Positions 45,412-55,011 of a DNA stretch of 64,000 bases are shown piece by piece. Both the position numbers and the translations under genes were made by a program. The DNA is from an uncultured Bacteroidales bacterium. Its GTDB lineage: Bacteria > Bacteroidota > Bacteroidia > Bacteroidales > Bacteroidaceae. The notes under the pieces were generated by a model. It was not told the origin of the DNA. It saw nothing but the letters and a program-made list of their open reading frames with translations, and did no database searches. The DNA lies in NCBI GenBank assembly GCA_937995875.1, contig CALKIW010000146.1:43152-107151 (forward strand), written 5' to 3'. How positions within the stretch are numbered: the stretch's first letter is position 1; every line of letters starts with the position of its first letter.

Positions 45412-47208
45412 ATGGAAAAAGATAAGAGAGAAATAAAATCATCGCCTGCCCGTGATAAGAATAGGGAGTTTGAAGCTCCATGGGCTGGTGTTCAGATAGG
45501 TGAGGAGTGCACAGGTGCCGAGATATTGATGCGGGCCTTATATCAGGAAAACGTTAAGACGATTTTTGGATACCCGGGTGGAGCCATCATCCCTGTTTTT
45601 GACAAACTGTACACTTATACCCACAAGCGTGACCCTTGGTTTCATCATGTGTTGGTGCGCCACGAGCAGGCAGCTGCTCATGCGGCCGAAGGGTATGCCC
45701 GCGCGAGTGGTGAAGTTGGGGTGGCCTTGGTGACATCGGGTCCCGGTGCTACTAATACATTGACCGGAGTTGCGGATGCTATGATGGACTCCATACCCAT
45801 AGTGGTCATTGCGGGACAAGTGAGCATCAGCGAGTTGGGGACGGATGCTTTCCAGGAAGTCGATCTTGTAGGTATGACCCAACCCATTACAAAATGGAGT
45901 TATCAGATACGCCGTCCGGAGGATGTGGCATGGGCCGTTAGCCGAGCTTTCTATATTGCGCGTAGCGGCCGGCCCGGACCTGTGGTATTAGACTTTCCCA
46001 AGAACGCACAAGTGGGTAAGACTAAATGGATGCCCGGAAAGTCAAATACTGTCCGTTCCTACAAGCCATATACAAAGATAGATGCAGAAGCCGTGAGGGC
46101 TGCAGCTGCATTGATCAATGCAGCCAAAAAGCCAATGGCGCTTGTTGGTCATGGCGTTGAAATTGCGGACGCTCAAAAAGAGTTGATTGATTTTATAGAG
46201 AAAGCAAATATTCCCGCAGCCCGTACGTTGCTTGGGCTTTCAGCGTTGCCCACCGACCACGAATTGAATGTGGGGATGTTGGGGATGCATGGCAACTATG
46301 CGCCTAATGTCAAACAGCAGGAAGCCGATGTGCTGATTGCCATTGGCATGCGTTTCTCCGACCGTGATACGGGGCGACTGAGCGACTACGCTAAACATGC
46401 AAAGATTATTCATCTTGACATCGACACGTCAGAGATAGATAAGAACGTGAAAACCGACGTGGCTGTGATTGGTAACTGTAAGGATAGCCTGCCGGCCATA
46501 ACTGCACTGCTCGACGCTGCTGACCACTCGGAATGGATCCAGTCGTTTGCTCCGTTGTATGAAAAGGAGAAGCAGGAAGTTATCGACCCTGCCATACGCC
46601 CATCGGAAGGTCCGTTGCTCATGGGCGAAGTGGTAGACGCGGTAACAAAGGCTGCCGGAGAGGAAGGAGTGTTGGTGAATGATGTTGGGTTGAATCAAAT
46701 GATTTCAAGTCGATATTTCAAATATACCAAGAAGCGCAGTATCATCACGAGCGGAGGATTAGGCACGATGGGCTTTGGCCTTCCAGCAGCGATTGGTGCC
46801 GCGATTGGTGCTCCCGATCGTAAGATTTGCTGCTTTATGGGTGATGGAGGCTTTCAAATGTCAATTCAGGAGCTTGGTACCATTATGGAACAACAGACAC
46901 CCGTGAAGATGATATTGATGAATAACAACTATCTGGGCAATGTTCGCCAGTGGCAGGATTTAATGTTTGACCATAGACACTCGTTCACGCGCATGTTGAA
47001 TCCCAACTATGAGCGTATAGCTAATGGCTACGCCATCCCTTATGATGTGGTGATCGATCGAGCCGATTTAAAGCAAAAGGTTGCCAAGATGTTGGCTACC
47101 GACGGTCCTTACATATTGGAGTGTGCGGTCAAGGAAGAAGAAAACGTGGTACCTATGATCACGCCGGGAAGCTCAGTAGATGAAATGAAGTTACATTTGG
47201 ACATATAA
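45412..47208 (+). CDS. ilvB: Acetolactate synthase, catalytic subunit
   Basis: Condenses pyruvate units (or pyruvate and 2-oxobutyrate) with ThDP and FAD. It has the activating Glu region HHVLVRHEQAAAHAAEGYARASG, VTSGPGATNTLTGVADAMMDSIP, the FAD-binding LLGLSALPTDHELNVGMLGMHG, and the ThDP motif MGDGGFQMSIQELGTIMEQQTPVKMILMNNN. It has 598 residues, and about 28 lysine/arginine-rich residues precede the catalytic core. It is 34 bases after ilvD and 4 bases before ilvN, which fits a tight catalytic-regulatory pair. Confidence 0.96.
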   Translation: MEKDKREIKSSPARDKNREFEAPWAGVQIGEECTGAEILMRALYQENVKTIFGYPGGAIIPVFDKLYTYTHKRDPWFHHVLVRHEQAAAHAAEGYARASGEVGVALVTSGPGATNTLTGVADAMMDSIPIVVIAGQVSISELGTDAFQEVDLVGMTQPITKWSYQIRRPEDVAWAVSRAFYIARSGRPGPVVLDFPKNAQVGKTKWMPGKSNTVRSYKPYTKIDAEAVRAAAALINAAKKPMALVGHGVEIADAQKELIDFIEKANIPAARTLLGLSALPTDHELNVGMLGMHGNYAPNVKQQEADVLIAIGMRFSDRDTGRLSDYAKHAKIIHLDIDTSEIDKNVKTDVAVIGNCKDSLPAITALLDAADHSEWIQSFAPLYEKEKQEVIDPAIRPSEGPLLMGEVVDAVTKAAGEEGVLVNDVGLNQMISSRYFKYTKKRSIITSGGLGTMGFGLPAAIGAAIGAPDRKICCFMGDGGFQMSIQELGTIMEQQTPVKMILMNNNYLGNVRQWQDLMFDHRHSFTRMLNPNYERIANGYAIPYDVVIDRADLKQKVAKMLATDGPYILECAVKEEENVVPMITPGSSVDEMKLHLDI

Positions 47209-47212
47209 AGAA

Positions 47213-47746
47213 ATGAATCAGAAGTTTTATACCTTATTAGTATATAGTGAGAATGTTGCCGGCGTGTTGAATCAGGTAACGGCAGTTTTTACGCGTAGAC
47301 AGGTGAACATAGAGAGTCTGAACGTATCTGCATCAAGTATTGAAGGCATCCATAAGTACACCATAACTTGCTGGAGTGTGCCTGATGAGATAGAGAAGAT
47401 AACCAAGCAGTTAGAGAAGAAGATAGACGTTGTCAAGGCGAACTATTATACAGACGATGAACTGTTCATCCATGAAGTTGGGCTTTATAAGATTTCGACT
47501 ACGGCTCTGTTGAACAATCCTGAGATTTCTCGTACCATTCGTAGACACGATGCGCGTATGATGGAAGTAAATCCTAAATACTCCACAGTGTTGTTGGCTG
47601 GTCTTACTGAGGACATTGCTGATTTATACAACCAACTGAACGCCTATAATTGCCTGATACAATATTCTCGTTCAGGGCGCATTGCGGTGACACGGAGCTT
47701 TGAGGAACCTGTAACCGATTTCTTGAACGAACAGGAACAGTTGTAA
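47213..47746 (+). CDS. ilvN: Acetolactate synthase, regulatory subunit
   Basis: The small subunit that confers feedback inhibition by valine. N-terminal ACT domain: LLVYSENVAGVLNQVTAVFTRRQVNIESLNVS. The second half is the IlvN C-terminal domain (LFIHEVGLYKISTTALLNNPEISRTIRRHDARMMEVNPKYSTV). It has 177 residues, of the usual size. It starts 4 bases after ilvB and ends 11 bases before the thioesterase. Confidence 0.92.
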   Translation: MNQKFYTLLVYSENVAGVLNQVTAVFTRRQVNIESLNVSASSIEGIHKYTITCWSVPDEIEKITKQLEKKIDVVKANYYTDDELFIHEVGLYKISTTALLNNPEISRTIRRHDARMMEVNPKYSTVLLAGLTEDIADLYNQLNAYNCLIQYSRSGRIAVTRSFEEPVTDFLNEQEQL

Positions 47747-47757
47747 CAAATTCTATT

Positions 47758-48540
47758 ATGGGTCAGAAAGTTGATAAAATGTTGTTACCCAAAGTCGGAC
47801 GATATAACTTTATGGCAGAGCCCTTTCATTGCGATTTCCAAGACAGTTTATTTATTGGACACTTGGGGAACGCCATGTTGAATGCTGCCGATTTTCACAG
47901 CAACGATCGTGGCTATGGAATGCATTATCTCCAGACAATTAACAAAACTTGGGTGCTGTCGAGGCTCGCTATAGAAATGACCGAGATGCCTAAGGCATAC
48001 GACAACTTCTCAATCGAGACTTGGGTAGAAGCAGCGTTGAAATCTTTTACAAGTAGAAACTTTGCTGTCAGCAGTCGTGATGGTAAGCGAACTTATGGCT
48101 ACGGACGCAGTGTTTGGGCCATGATAGATACCCAAACCCGTCAGCCGGTGAATTTGTTTGATGTTCGGGACGGGCTGATATTGGACTATATTGAGACCGG
48201 TAAGGAGTGTCCCGTTGCAAAACCCGGAAGGGTGAAGATGAATAAGGATGCAGAACTTGTGCGAAGTATTGACACCTATTATAGTGACGTGGATGTAAAC
48301 GGACATGTTAATTCAGTGAAATATATAGAACATATTTTAGACCTTTTCGGTCTTGAATGGTATCGCTCACACTTCCTTAAGCGTTTCGAAATAGCTTATG
48401 TGGCAGAAAGTTATCAAGGCGACAGACTTAATCTGTACAGAGAACAAACCGACGAAGGGCAGTTTTGTGTCAGAATTACGAAAGGAACGTCCTCAGAAGT
48501 CGAAGTTGTTAGAAGTTTGGTTAAATTTATAAATATTTGA
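47758..48540 (+). CDS. Acyl-ACP thioesterase
   Basis: A hotdog-fold thioesterase of the FatA/B-like type, releasing free fatty acids from acyl-ACP. The first hotdog shows NAADFHSNDRGYGMHYLQTIN and WVLSRLAIEMTEMP. The second hotdog has the catalytic D-V-D-V-N-G-H-V-N-S-V-K-Y motif. It has 260 residues. It stands between ilvN and ilvC, 11 bases after ilvN. The arrangement is common in Bacteroidales, and branched-chain keto acids supply branched fatty acids, so a role in tuning branched-chain lipids is reasonable inference. Its last part reads to within 8 bases of the ilvC promoter. Confidence 0.85.
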   Translation: MGQKVDKMLLPKVGRYNFMAEPFHCDFQDSLFIGHLGNAMLNAADFHSNDRGYGMHYLQTINKTWVLSRLAIEMTEMPKAYDNFSIETWVEAALKSFTSRNFAVSSRDGKRTYGYGRSVWAMIDTQTRQPVNLFDVRDGLILDYIETGKECPVAKPGRVKMNKDAELVRSIDTYYSDVDVNGHVNSVKYIEHILDLFGLEWYRSHFLKRFEIAYVAESYQGDRLNLYREQTDEGQFCVRITKGTSSEVEVVRSLVKFINI

Positions 48541-48547
48541 AATAATA

Positions 48548-48579
48548 TTTGTCTGTTTTCTATTATTTTGTTACCTTTG
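48548..48579 (+). promoter_or_regulatory. Internal promoter of ilvC (TTTG-N20-TAccTTTG)
   Basis: TTTG at 48548-48551 and TACCTTTG at 48572-48579 are exactly 20 bases apart. It starts 8 bases after the thioesterase stop. The leader before ilvC is about 65 bases. So ilvC can be expressed apart from the upstream ilv genes. Confidence 0.75.
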
Positions 48580-48652
48580 CGTTCATGTAATTTAAAGCGA
48601 ATTACAATATAAATTTGAAAGCAGATATTAACGTTATAAAACACATATAATT

Positions 48653-49696
48653 ATGGCAAAGATGGATTTTGGTGGTGTCGTAGAAGACGTTGTCACCAAC
48701 AAGGAGTTTACTTTGGAAAAAGCACGCGAAGTGCTGAAAGACGAAACTATTGCTGTGATAGGCTATGGTATTCAGGGACCCGGTCAGGCCGGAAATCTTC
48801 GTGACAATGGATTTAATGTCATTATTGGTCAGCGTGAAGGCAAGACCTATCAGAAAGCAGTAGAGGACGGTTGGGTTCCCAACAAGACTTTGTTCTCTAT
48901 AGAAGATGCTGTCAAGAAAGGCACCATTATCGTTATGTTGTTGTCTGATGCCGGACAAATTGCTGTATGGCCTAAGATCAAGCCATTGCTTGTTCCCGGT
49001 AAAACACTATATTATTCACATGGCTTTGCCATCAACTGGGCCGATCGCACAGGTGTTGTTCCACCAAAGGACATCGATGTTATCATGGTTGCTCCCAAGG
49101 GATCCGGAACATCTCTGCGCACCATGTTCCTCGAAGGTCGTGGCTTGAATTGCTCATATGCAGTTTATCAGGATGCATCGGGCAAGGCAGAGGAGAAGAC
49201 AATAGCTATGGGTATTGGCATCGGTGCTGGTTATTTGTTCAAGACAACCTTCCAGCGCGAGGCTACATCCGATCTCACCGGTGAGCGCGGCTCACTGATG
49301 GGTGCTATTGAGGGCTTGTTGGAGGCTCAATACGAGACACTGCGTGCGCATGGCCACACGCCATCAGAAGCATTCAATGAGACCGTAGAGGAACTTACCC
49401 AGAGTCTCGGCCCGTTGTTCGGCGAGAAGGGAATGGACTGGATGTATGCTAACTGTTCTACGACTGCACAGCGTGGAGCACTCGACTGGCGTCCACGTTT
49501 CAAGGCTGCCATCAAGCCGGTTATGGAATGGTTGTACCTGAGTGTTGAGAACGGAACAGAGGCACAGATATCCATCGACAGGAACTCTCAGCCCGACTAT
49601 CGTGAGAAACTCAACGAGGAGCTTAAAGCTATGCACGATATGGAAATGTGGCGCGCTGCAGAAACGGTACGTCAGCTGCGTCCTGAGAATAACTAA
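48653..49696 (+). CDS. ilvC: Ketol-acid reductoisomerase
   Basis: Isomerises and reduces acetolactate/acetohydroxybutyrate with NADPH. NADPH loop IAVIGYGIQGPGQAGNLRDNGFNV is visible, followed by DAVKKGTIIVMLLSDAGQIAVWPKIKPLL, and DVIMVAPKGSGTSLRTMFLEGRG. The knotted C-terminal domain has DLTGERGSLMGAIEGLLEAQYETLRAHGHTPSEAFNETVEELTQ. At 347 residues it is close to the short class I form. It has its own promoter at 48548 and a strong terminator at 49717. Confidence 0.97.
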   Translation: MAKMDFGGVVEDVVTNKEFTLEKAREVLKDETIAVIGYGIQGPGQAGNLRDNGFNVIIGQREGKTYQKAVEDGWVPNKTLFSIEDAVKKGTIIVMLLSDAGQIAVWPKIKPLLVPGKTLYYSHGFAINWADRTGVVPPKDIDVIMVAPKGSGTSLRTMFLEGRGLNCSYAVYQDASGKAEEKTIAMGIGIGAGYLFKTTFQREATSDLTGERGSLMGAIEGLLEAQYETLRAHGHTPSEAFNETVEELTQSLGPLFGEKGMDWMYANCSTTAQRGALDWRPRFKAAIKPVMEWLYLSVENGTEAQISIDRNSQPDYREKLNEELKAMHDMEMWRAAETVRQLRPENN

Positions 49697-49716
49697 TTTC
49701 CCACAATATGAAATAG

Positions 49717-49755
49717 AAATCCCCGAACTGTAATTACGTTTCGGGGATTTTTTAT
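49717..49755 (+). terminator. Terminator between ilvC and recQ
   Basis: AAATCCCCGAA (49717-49727) pairs perfectly with TTCGGGGATTT (49740-49750) and is followed by TTTATAG. The convergent recQ stop is at 49752, so the structure may serve both genes. Confidence 0.88.
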
Positions 49756-51653
49756 AGATAGATGAACACACCGTCAAGGTGTATCAGTTCTTCGTTTACA
49801 AGATGTTGAAGCGCCTTGTCCAACTGGGATTGGCTGATGTTGAGTTGATGCAGTTCGTCGATTTTGTGTTTTTGCTTATCGTTGAGTAGTGTCATGATTT
49901 GCTCCTGAGCATCTTTTGTTGCTTTAGATGAATAGTGGCTTGGTTTGTTGTCCAAACAAACGTCACACACATTACAATCGTGAGTATTAGCCTCTCCAAA
50001 GTAACGGAGCAGCTGTCGGCTGCGGCATACCTTGTCATTGGTGGCATATTCTATCATGGCTTCAATTCGCTTGGTGAATTGATCCTTTCGATTTTCATAT
50101 ACGTTTCGGGGAATAACCACTTCAGACTCATCTACACGGTTTTGTGTGTAGGTGATATACGGAGTTTTGCGTTGTGGTATAAAATGCAGAATATGCTTTT
50201 TGCTCAATGTCTTTAACACCTGATAGGTCAGCTCTCGCCCAATTCCGGCTTCCATAGCAATCAGTGCTTCGTCGATATAACCGTAGTCAGTAAAGAGGCT
50301 TCCATAGTTTCTCAGTATAGCCGTAATCACGGCTTCTTCATGTGAAGTTAGTTCGTTGAGTCGGTAGAGTTCGTTCCTCCCCAATAGAAACATCAGCCTT
50401 GCACTCGTGTCCGGATCCATTTCATATTCCAGATAACCGGCATTTTGCAATAAGCGCAGGGCTGCATTGACTCTCAGGGGAAAGTATTTATAGATATGGC
50501 AAAACTTATCTATCTCGAATGAGAAAGTGTGTTCATTGCCACTCCCAACGCCTATCACGTAATAATAGGCTAAGTGTTCATATACATCTTTTATAAAATC
50601 TTTTTCCGGAAAATTGTCTGCAATTCGTTTGTTCAGTTTCCGATGGTCGCTGTTATTCCATAGCAACACGGCATAGGCTTTGTTCTTATCTCTTCCGGCT
50701 CGGCCTGCTTCCTGAAAATAGGCCTCTATAGAGTCCGGGCAGTCCATGTGCACAACTGTTCTGACGTCCGGTTTGTCTATACCCATACCGAATGCGTTGG
50801 TAGCCACCATCACTCTTTTCTTGTCTTGTTTCCATTGCTTTTGCCGTTCGTCTTTTATTGTCGGCTCAAGGCCGGCATGATAGAACGTTGAGGATATACC
50901 GTTTTGTTCCAGCATTGCCGAGACGTCTTTGCATCTGCGGCGACTGCGTACATAAACGATGGCACTACCGTTTACGCTCGATAAAATATGCACAAGTTCT
51001 CGCTCCTTATCGGTTGCCACTCTCACCACATAAGCCAAATTCCTGCGTTCAAAACTCATGTGAAACACATTTTCGGCCTTGAAGGAAAGTTGCTTCTGAA
51101 TGTCGCCTATCACTTGAGGAGTGGCGGTAGCCGTAAGGGCAAGTACAGGTGCGTTTGGCAGCAATTTCCTTATTTCTGCAATTCGCAAATAGGAGGGACG
51201 GAAATCATACCCCCATTGGCTGATGCAGTGAGCCTCATCCACAGTGATGAAGCTCACTTTCATCTTTCTGATCTTGGTTTGAAAAATAGCGGAGCCAATG
51301 CGTTCGGGCGATACATAGAGCAATTTTATATCTCCGAGAATGCAATTATCCAGACTCTTCACAATTTCATGTCTGGACATTCCCGAATAGATTGCTGTGG
51401 CCCTAATGCCTTTGTCCCGAAGGTGTTGCACCTGATCTTTCATCAGCGCAATCAGCGGGGTCACCACAATGCATAAGCCCTCCTGCGCCATTGCCGGCAC
51501 TTGAAACGTGATAGACTTTCCTCCGCCGGTAGGCATCAGTCCAAGCGTGTCCTTACCGGAGCCGATGCTTTCGATGATTTCCCGTTGAATACCTCGAAAA
51601 CTATCATATCCCCAGTATTGCTTCAGAATTTTAAGGTATGAATCTGTCTTCAC
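49752..51653 (-). CDS. recQ: RecQ family ATP-dependent DNA helicase
   Basis: A 3'-5' DNA helicase in recombination and fork repair. Walker A is LGLMPTGGGKSITFQVPA, and motif II is VDEAHCISQWGYDFRPSY. Motif V/VI region: MVATNAFGMGIDKPDVRTVVH and YFQEAGRAGRDKNKAYAVL. The zinc-binding RQC region has CRSRQLLRYFGEANTHDCNVCDVCLDN. The C-terminus has a short winged-helix-like stretch (KIDELHQLNISQSQLDKALQHL) instead of an obvious HRDC domain. It has 633 residues. It lies 11 bases after recJ. Confidence 0.95.
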   Translation of the reverse strand: MKTDSYLKILKQYWGYDSFRGIQREIIESIGSGKDTLGLMPTGGGKSITFQVPAMAQEGLCIVVTPLIALMKDQVQHLRDKGIRATAIYSGMSRHEIVKSLDNCILGDIKLLYVSPERIGSAIFQTKIRKMKVSFITVDEAHCISQWGYDFRPSYLRIAEIRKLLPNAPVLALTATATPQVIGDIQKQLSFKAENVFHMSFERRNLAYVVRVATDKERELVHILSSVNGSAIVYVRSRRRCKDVSAMLEQNGISSTFYHAGLEPTIKDERQKQWKQDKKRVMVATNAFGMGIDKPDVRTVVHMDCPDSIEAYFQEAGRAGRDKNKAYAVLLWNNSDHRKLNKRIADNFPEKDFIKDVYEHLAYYYVIGVGSGNEHTFSFEIDKFCHIYKYFPLRVNAALRLLQNAGYLEYEMDPDTSARLMFLLGRNELYRLNELTSHEEAVITAILRNYGSLFTDYGYIDEALIAMEAGIGRELTYQVLKTLSKKHILHFIPQRKTPYITYTQNRVDESEVVIPRNVYENRKDQFTKRIEAMIEYATNDKVCRSRQLLRYFGEANTHDCNVCDVCLDNKPSHYSSKATKDAQEQIMTLLNDKQKHKIDELHQLNISQSQLDKALQHLVNEELIHLDGVFIYL

Positions 51654-51664
51654 TTTGTGCTGAC

Positions 51665-53401
51665 TTAACCGATTGGTTCTTCTCCTTCAGCAGGTCTTAT
51701 GTCTTCAATTTGCAGCTGCACTTGGTTGCGTTTAAACACATTGTCTTCAATGGTGTAGGCAATGTCGAACGCACGTTTCGACTTGATGTATCTTGCCGAA
51801 GCACTTTGCCCGAACGCTATTCCGTTCATGACGGTGGCAGAGATAGAATCTACCAGTTCCAATTTAATATGTTCTTGTGAACGCCCTATCACCTTACTTG
51901 TACCATAATCGTAAACGCCTTTGGTGTAGAAAATGGGTTTCCTGTTTCCCGGACCGAATGGAGAGAAACGCTTCAAATCGCTGTGAAACCGTTTGGTAAT
52001 ATCCTTAAAGTTAATTTCTGCGTCAATTTCCAAATAGGCTTCTATCTGTTCCGGCTCAATGTATTCTTCCACATATTGGTGGAATCGCTCGCAAAATTCC
52101 GGAATGTCCTCCCATTTCAGTGTGAGGCCGGCAGCATAGGTGTGTCCTCCGAAGTTAATCAAGAGATCACGGCAGCTCTTGATGGCCGCATACACATCAA
52201 ATCCCATGACAGATCGTGCCGATCCCGTCGCAAGCTCGCCATCACGTGTGAGCACTACGGTGGGGCGGAAATACATCTCCGTGAGCCTTGATGCCACAAT
52301 ACCGACAACGCCCTTTTTCCAATGTTCATCGTAGAGAACGATGCTTGAAGGATGCTCCTGACTTTCAAGTTTTGCCACAATTTGATTGGCTTCCTCTGTC
52401 ATTTGCTTGTCAATATCTTTGCGTTGCTCGTTGTATTCATTGATAAGACGTGCTTCTTTCAGGGCTGCGCTGTAATCTTTCTCAACCAGCAGATCAACGC
52501 TTTCCTTTCCGTTTTCCATACGTCCGGAAGCATTGATGCGCGGCCCTATCTTAAAAATAATGTCGCTCATAGACAGTTCGCGCCCGTTGAGTCCGCATAT
52601 ATCAATAATCGACTTCAGTCCGATGCTTGGATTCTGATTGAGCTGTTTCAGTCCGTGAAAAGCCAGAATCCTGTTTTCGTCCACCACCGGAACAATGTCT
52701 GCAGCGATGCTCACTGCACAGAAATCGAGTAGGGGGATAAGCCTTGAAAAAGGAATACCGTTGTTTTTGGCAAAGGCTTGCATGAACTTAAAGCCCACCC
52801 CACATCCGCACAGTTGCTTAAAGGGATAGGTGTCATCAGGCCTTTTAGGGTTGAGAATGGCCACGGCGGGAGGCAGAACCTCGTCAGGAACATGGTGGTC
52901 ACAAATAATAAAATCTATGCCAAGACTTTTGGCATATTTAATTTCCTCGATAGCTTTGATGCCGCAATCGAGAATAATGATTAGCTTTACATTGTTTTTC
53001 TGTGCATATTCCACTCCCTTCTTACTCACTCCATATCCTTCATCGTAACGGTTGGGAATGTAGTATTCTATGTTTGAGTAGAATTGTTGCAGGAATTTAT
53101 ATACCAATGCAACTGCCGTGCATCCATCCACATCGTAGTCGCCATATACCATGATGCGCTCTTTGCGTCCCATAGCATCGTTCAGACGGTCTACAGCAAC
53201 ATCCATATCTTTCATCAGGAAAGGATTGATGAGGTCTGCCAGTTGGGGCCTGAAAAATCGCTTGGCAGCACTTTCAGTGGTTATGCCACGTTTAATAAGC
53301 AGGCCGGCCAATAGGGGAGCTATCTTGAGTTTCTCGCCTAATTCTTTAGCTTGTTGGGTATGGTCTGATGTAGGTGGGTTGTATTTCCATCTAAAATGCA
53401 T
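51665..53401 (-). CDS. recJ: Single-stranded-DNA exonuclease RecJ
   Basis: A 5'-3' ssDNA exonuclease of repair and recombination. The DHH domain shows VYGDYDVDGCTAVALVYKFL, ILDCGIKAIEE, and ICDHHVPDEVLPPAVAILNPKRPDD. The DHHA1 domain has VGIVASRLTEMYFRPTVVLT and SCRDLLINFGGHTYAAGLTL. A C-terminal OB-like part covers residues about 460-570. It has 578 residues. It is transcribed with recQ, a functional pair. A minus-strand TAacTTTG element at 53425-53432 is a likely promoter. Confidence 0.95.
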   Translation of the reverse strand: MHFRWKYNPPTSDHTQQAKELGEKLKIAPLLAGLLIKRGITTESAAKRFFRPQLADLINPFLMKDMDVAVDRLNDAMGRKERIMVYGDYDVDGCTAVALVYKFLQQFYSNIEYYIPNRYDEGYGVSKKGVEYAQKNNVKLIIILDCGIKAIEEIKYAKSLGIDFIICDHHVPDEVLPPAVAILNPKRPDDTYPFKQLCGCGVGFKFMQAFAKNNGIPFSRLIPLLDFCAVSIAADIVPVVDENRILAFHGLKQLNQNPSIGLKSIIDICGLNGRELSMSDIIFKIGPRINASGRMENGKESVDLLVEKDYSAALKEARLINEYNEQRKDIDKQMTEEANQIVAKLESQEHPSSIVLYDEHWKKGVVGIVASRLTEMYFRPTVVLTRDGELATGSARSVMGFDVYAAIKSCRDLLINFGGHTYAAGLTLKWEDIPEFCERFHQYVEEYIEPEQIEAYLEIDAEINFKDITKRFHSDLKRFSPFGPGNRKPIFYTKGVYDYGTSKVIGRSQEHIKLELVDSISATVMNGIAFGQSASARYIKSKRAFDIAYTIEDNVFKRNQVQLQIEDIRPAEGEEPIG

Positions 53402-53760
53402 TTTAAAGTATTTTTATTCTGCTTCAAAGTTACTAAAATTCATTGAGAATAGATTGGTTTTTCTTCGAAAAGTTATAACAATTTCTACATCTTCATGTTT
53501 TTAGGTGACTATATGTTGATGAAGAAGGGAATAGGAATTTATCTGCAATATGAGAACTCGCAGACTTACCCTGAGCGCGTGTCAAGCCAGTTGTCACGTT
53601 TTTAATTGAGCAGGGCTTATCGCAGAATTTCGTTTGTCCGGCATGAACGAAGCTTTGACTTTCAATTTTTGTTTTTCTATTCTGCCGGCTATGGTACTAC
53701 ACAAACGCCCCCGAACAGCCAAATGTTGTTCGGGGGCGTATGTATTCAGGAAATCACCTG
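53402..53760. other. Intergenic stretch between recJ and the PepC-like gene
   Basis: 359 bases. It contains the recJ -7 element (53425-53432, minus) and the terminator-like hairpin at 53705-53739. No gene, recognisable RNA or element copy is seen in the rest. Confidence 0.6.
53705..53739 (-). terminator. Strong hairpin after the PepC-like gene
   Basis: ACGCCCCCGAACA (53705-53717) pairs perfectly with TGTTCGGGGGCGT (53727-53739). It lies 22 bases past the minus-strand stop. The T-run is interrupted (TTTGTGT), but the stem is very stable. Confidence 0.75.
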
Positions 53761-54963
53761 TTAGATATTGATTTTCTTTCTTATGTCTTTCGGAACAGCG
53801 TTTTTATTCACCATGAAGTCCATCGTGTTGGCAATGATGAAGTTTTTGGTCATATACCATATTCCCTTGTACTCTCCGGTTTCGCCCCACGAGTTCTTTA
53901 CCATATAGTATTCCTTGCCGTTCTGGTCTTTGGCAATACCGTAAATCAGCATACCATGATCGTCCGTGAGTTCCCAGTTGTCAAAGCGTTCCTGTCGTTG
54001 CTTTTGTGTAGGTGTTATCTCCGGAACATTTACGCCCAGAGAGTCTATGATGTTCTTTTTCTTCTCTACCGACAGTTTGAGCCAACGTGCCATATCGCTT
54101 CCATCCATGTTTTCCATTTTCTTGGTGTCGTACATATAGGCCAGCCCCTGACGGGTAAAGCCATCTTCGCTCACGTCGCCACCCCATGCAACGGTGTAGC
54201 CATTCATGATGGCGTTGTCGATAATCCTTTCCAGATCTTTGATGGGCACGTTCCATGAGAGCGGGTAGCGCCAGTTGTCCTGTACCTCAACGGCAAATGC
54301 TGTCCAGAACGGGTGGTGTGTGTACGAGGTGAAAGTAACATAGTCGTCCCAGTCCAATCCCAGACTTGCGGCGAAGCTTTTCGGAGTGTAGGTCTTGCCT
54401 TGATAGGTGAAACTTTCCGGACACTCGCCCAGATAAGCGTCGAGTATTCCCTGCAGTCCCACCTTCCATTGGCTGGAAAGTTTTTTGGCATTGCTTTTAG
54501 CCACACTCTCCACGTATGGAGTCATCACCGAGAAAAATTCGTTGAAGTTGTTCAGCGAGTCGCCATACAAGCTGCCGGGAAACGGCATGGCGTCCTCAGG
54601 ACAAATGCCGAAGTTCTGTATCACATAGAGCGGGTCGAAAGCACTGCCACCCTGCGAGAACTGACAGTCGCCATGTAGACGCACCACCTGAATGGCACGG
54701 TCCATATAGGTCTTGTTGGCAACGAAACTTTCACAAAGGTCGTATGTCTTGCCTGTAGCTTTCAGTATTTCTGCCTCAAAAAAACTCAGCGTGGAATATG
54801 CCCAGCAAGTGCCGGAGCGGTTTTGGTCTTTGATGCTGGTAATGGCATTTTCTTTCACTACGGTGAAAACGGGCTTGTTAGGATTCTCTTCCGTCTTCTT
54901 TTCCTGTGCGTTAGCTCCTAACGCAAACATTGTTAGGAGAGCCGCAAAAAATAGTTTTTTCAT
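53761..54963 (-). CDS. Exported C1B-family cysteine peptidase (PepC/bleomycin hydrolase-like)
   Basis: A papain-like peptidase. The signal peptide MKKLFFAALLTMFALGANAQE marks it as exported, unlike the cytosolic PepC of lactic bacteria. Catalytic Cys is in ITSIKDQNRSGTCWAYSTLSFFEAE, His in ELTDDHGMLIYGIAKDQNGKE, and Asn in YMVKNSWGETGEYKGIWYM. The 400-residue length fits. The ATG at 54963 gives the clean signal peptide; an upstream ATG at 54993 is less likely. It follows the aminopeptidase P gene by 48 bases, so the two peptidases are probably one unit. The structure at 53705 ends it. Confidence 0.88.
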   Translation of the reverse strand: MKKLFFAALLTMFALGANAQEKKTEENPNKPVFTVVKENAITSIKDQNRSGTCWAYSTLSFFEAEILKATGKTYDLCESFVANKTYMDRAIQVVRLHGDCQFSQGGSAFDPLYVIQNFGICPEDAMPFPGSLYGDSLNNFNEFFSVMTPYVESVAKSNAKKLSSQWKVGLQGILDAYLGECPESFTYQGKTYTPKSFAASLGLDWDDYVTFTSYTHHPFWTAFAVEVQDNWRYPLSWNVPIKDLERIIDNAIMNGYTVAWGGDVSEDGFTRQGLAYMYDTKKMENMDGSDMARWLKLSVEKKKNIIDSLGVNVPEITPTQKQRQERFDNWELTDDHGMLIYGIAKDQNGKEYYMVKNSWGETGEYKGIWYMTKNFIIANTMDFMVNKNAVPKDIRKKINI

Positions 54964-55011
54964 TATGATTGTTACTTGTTTATATTTTAACATTATATTT
55001 ATGATAGTCTT

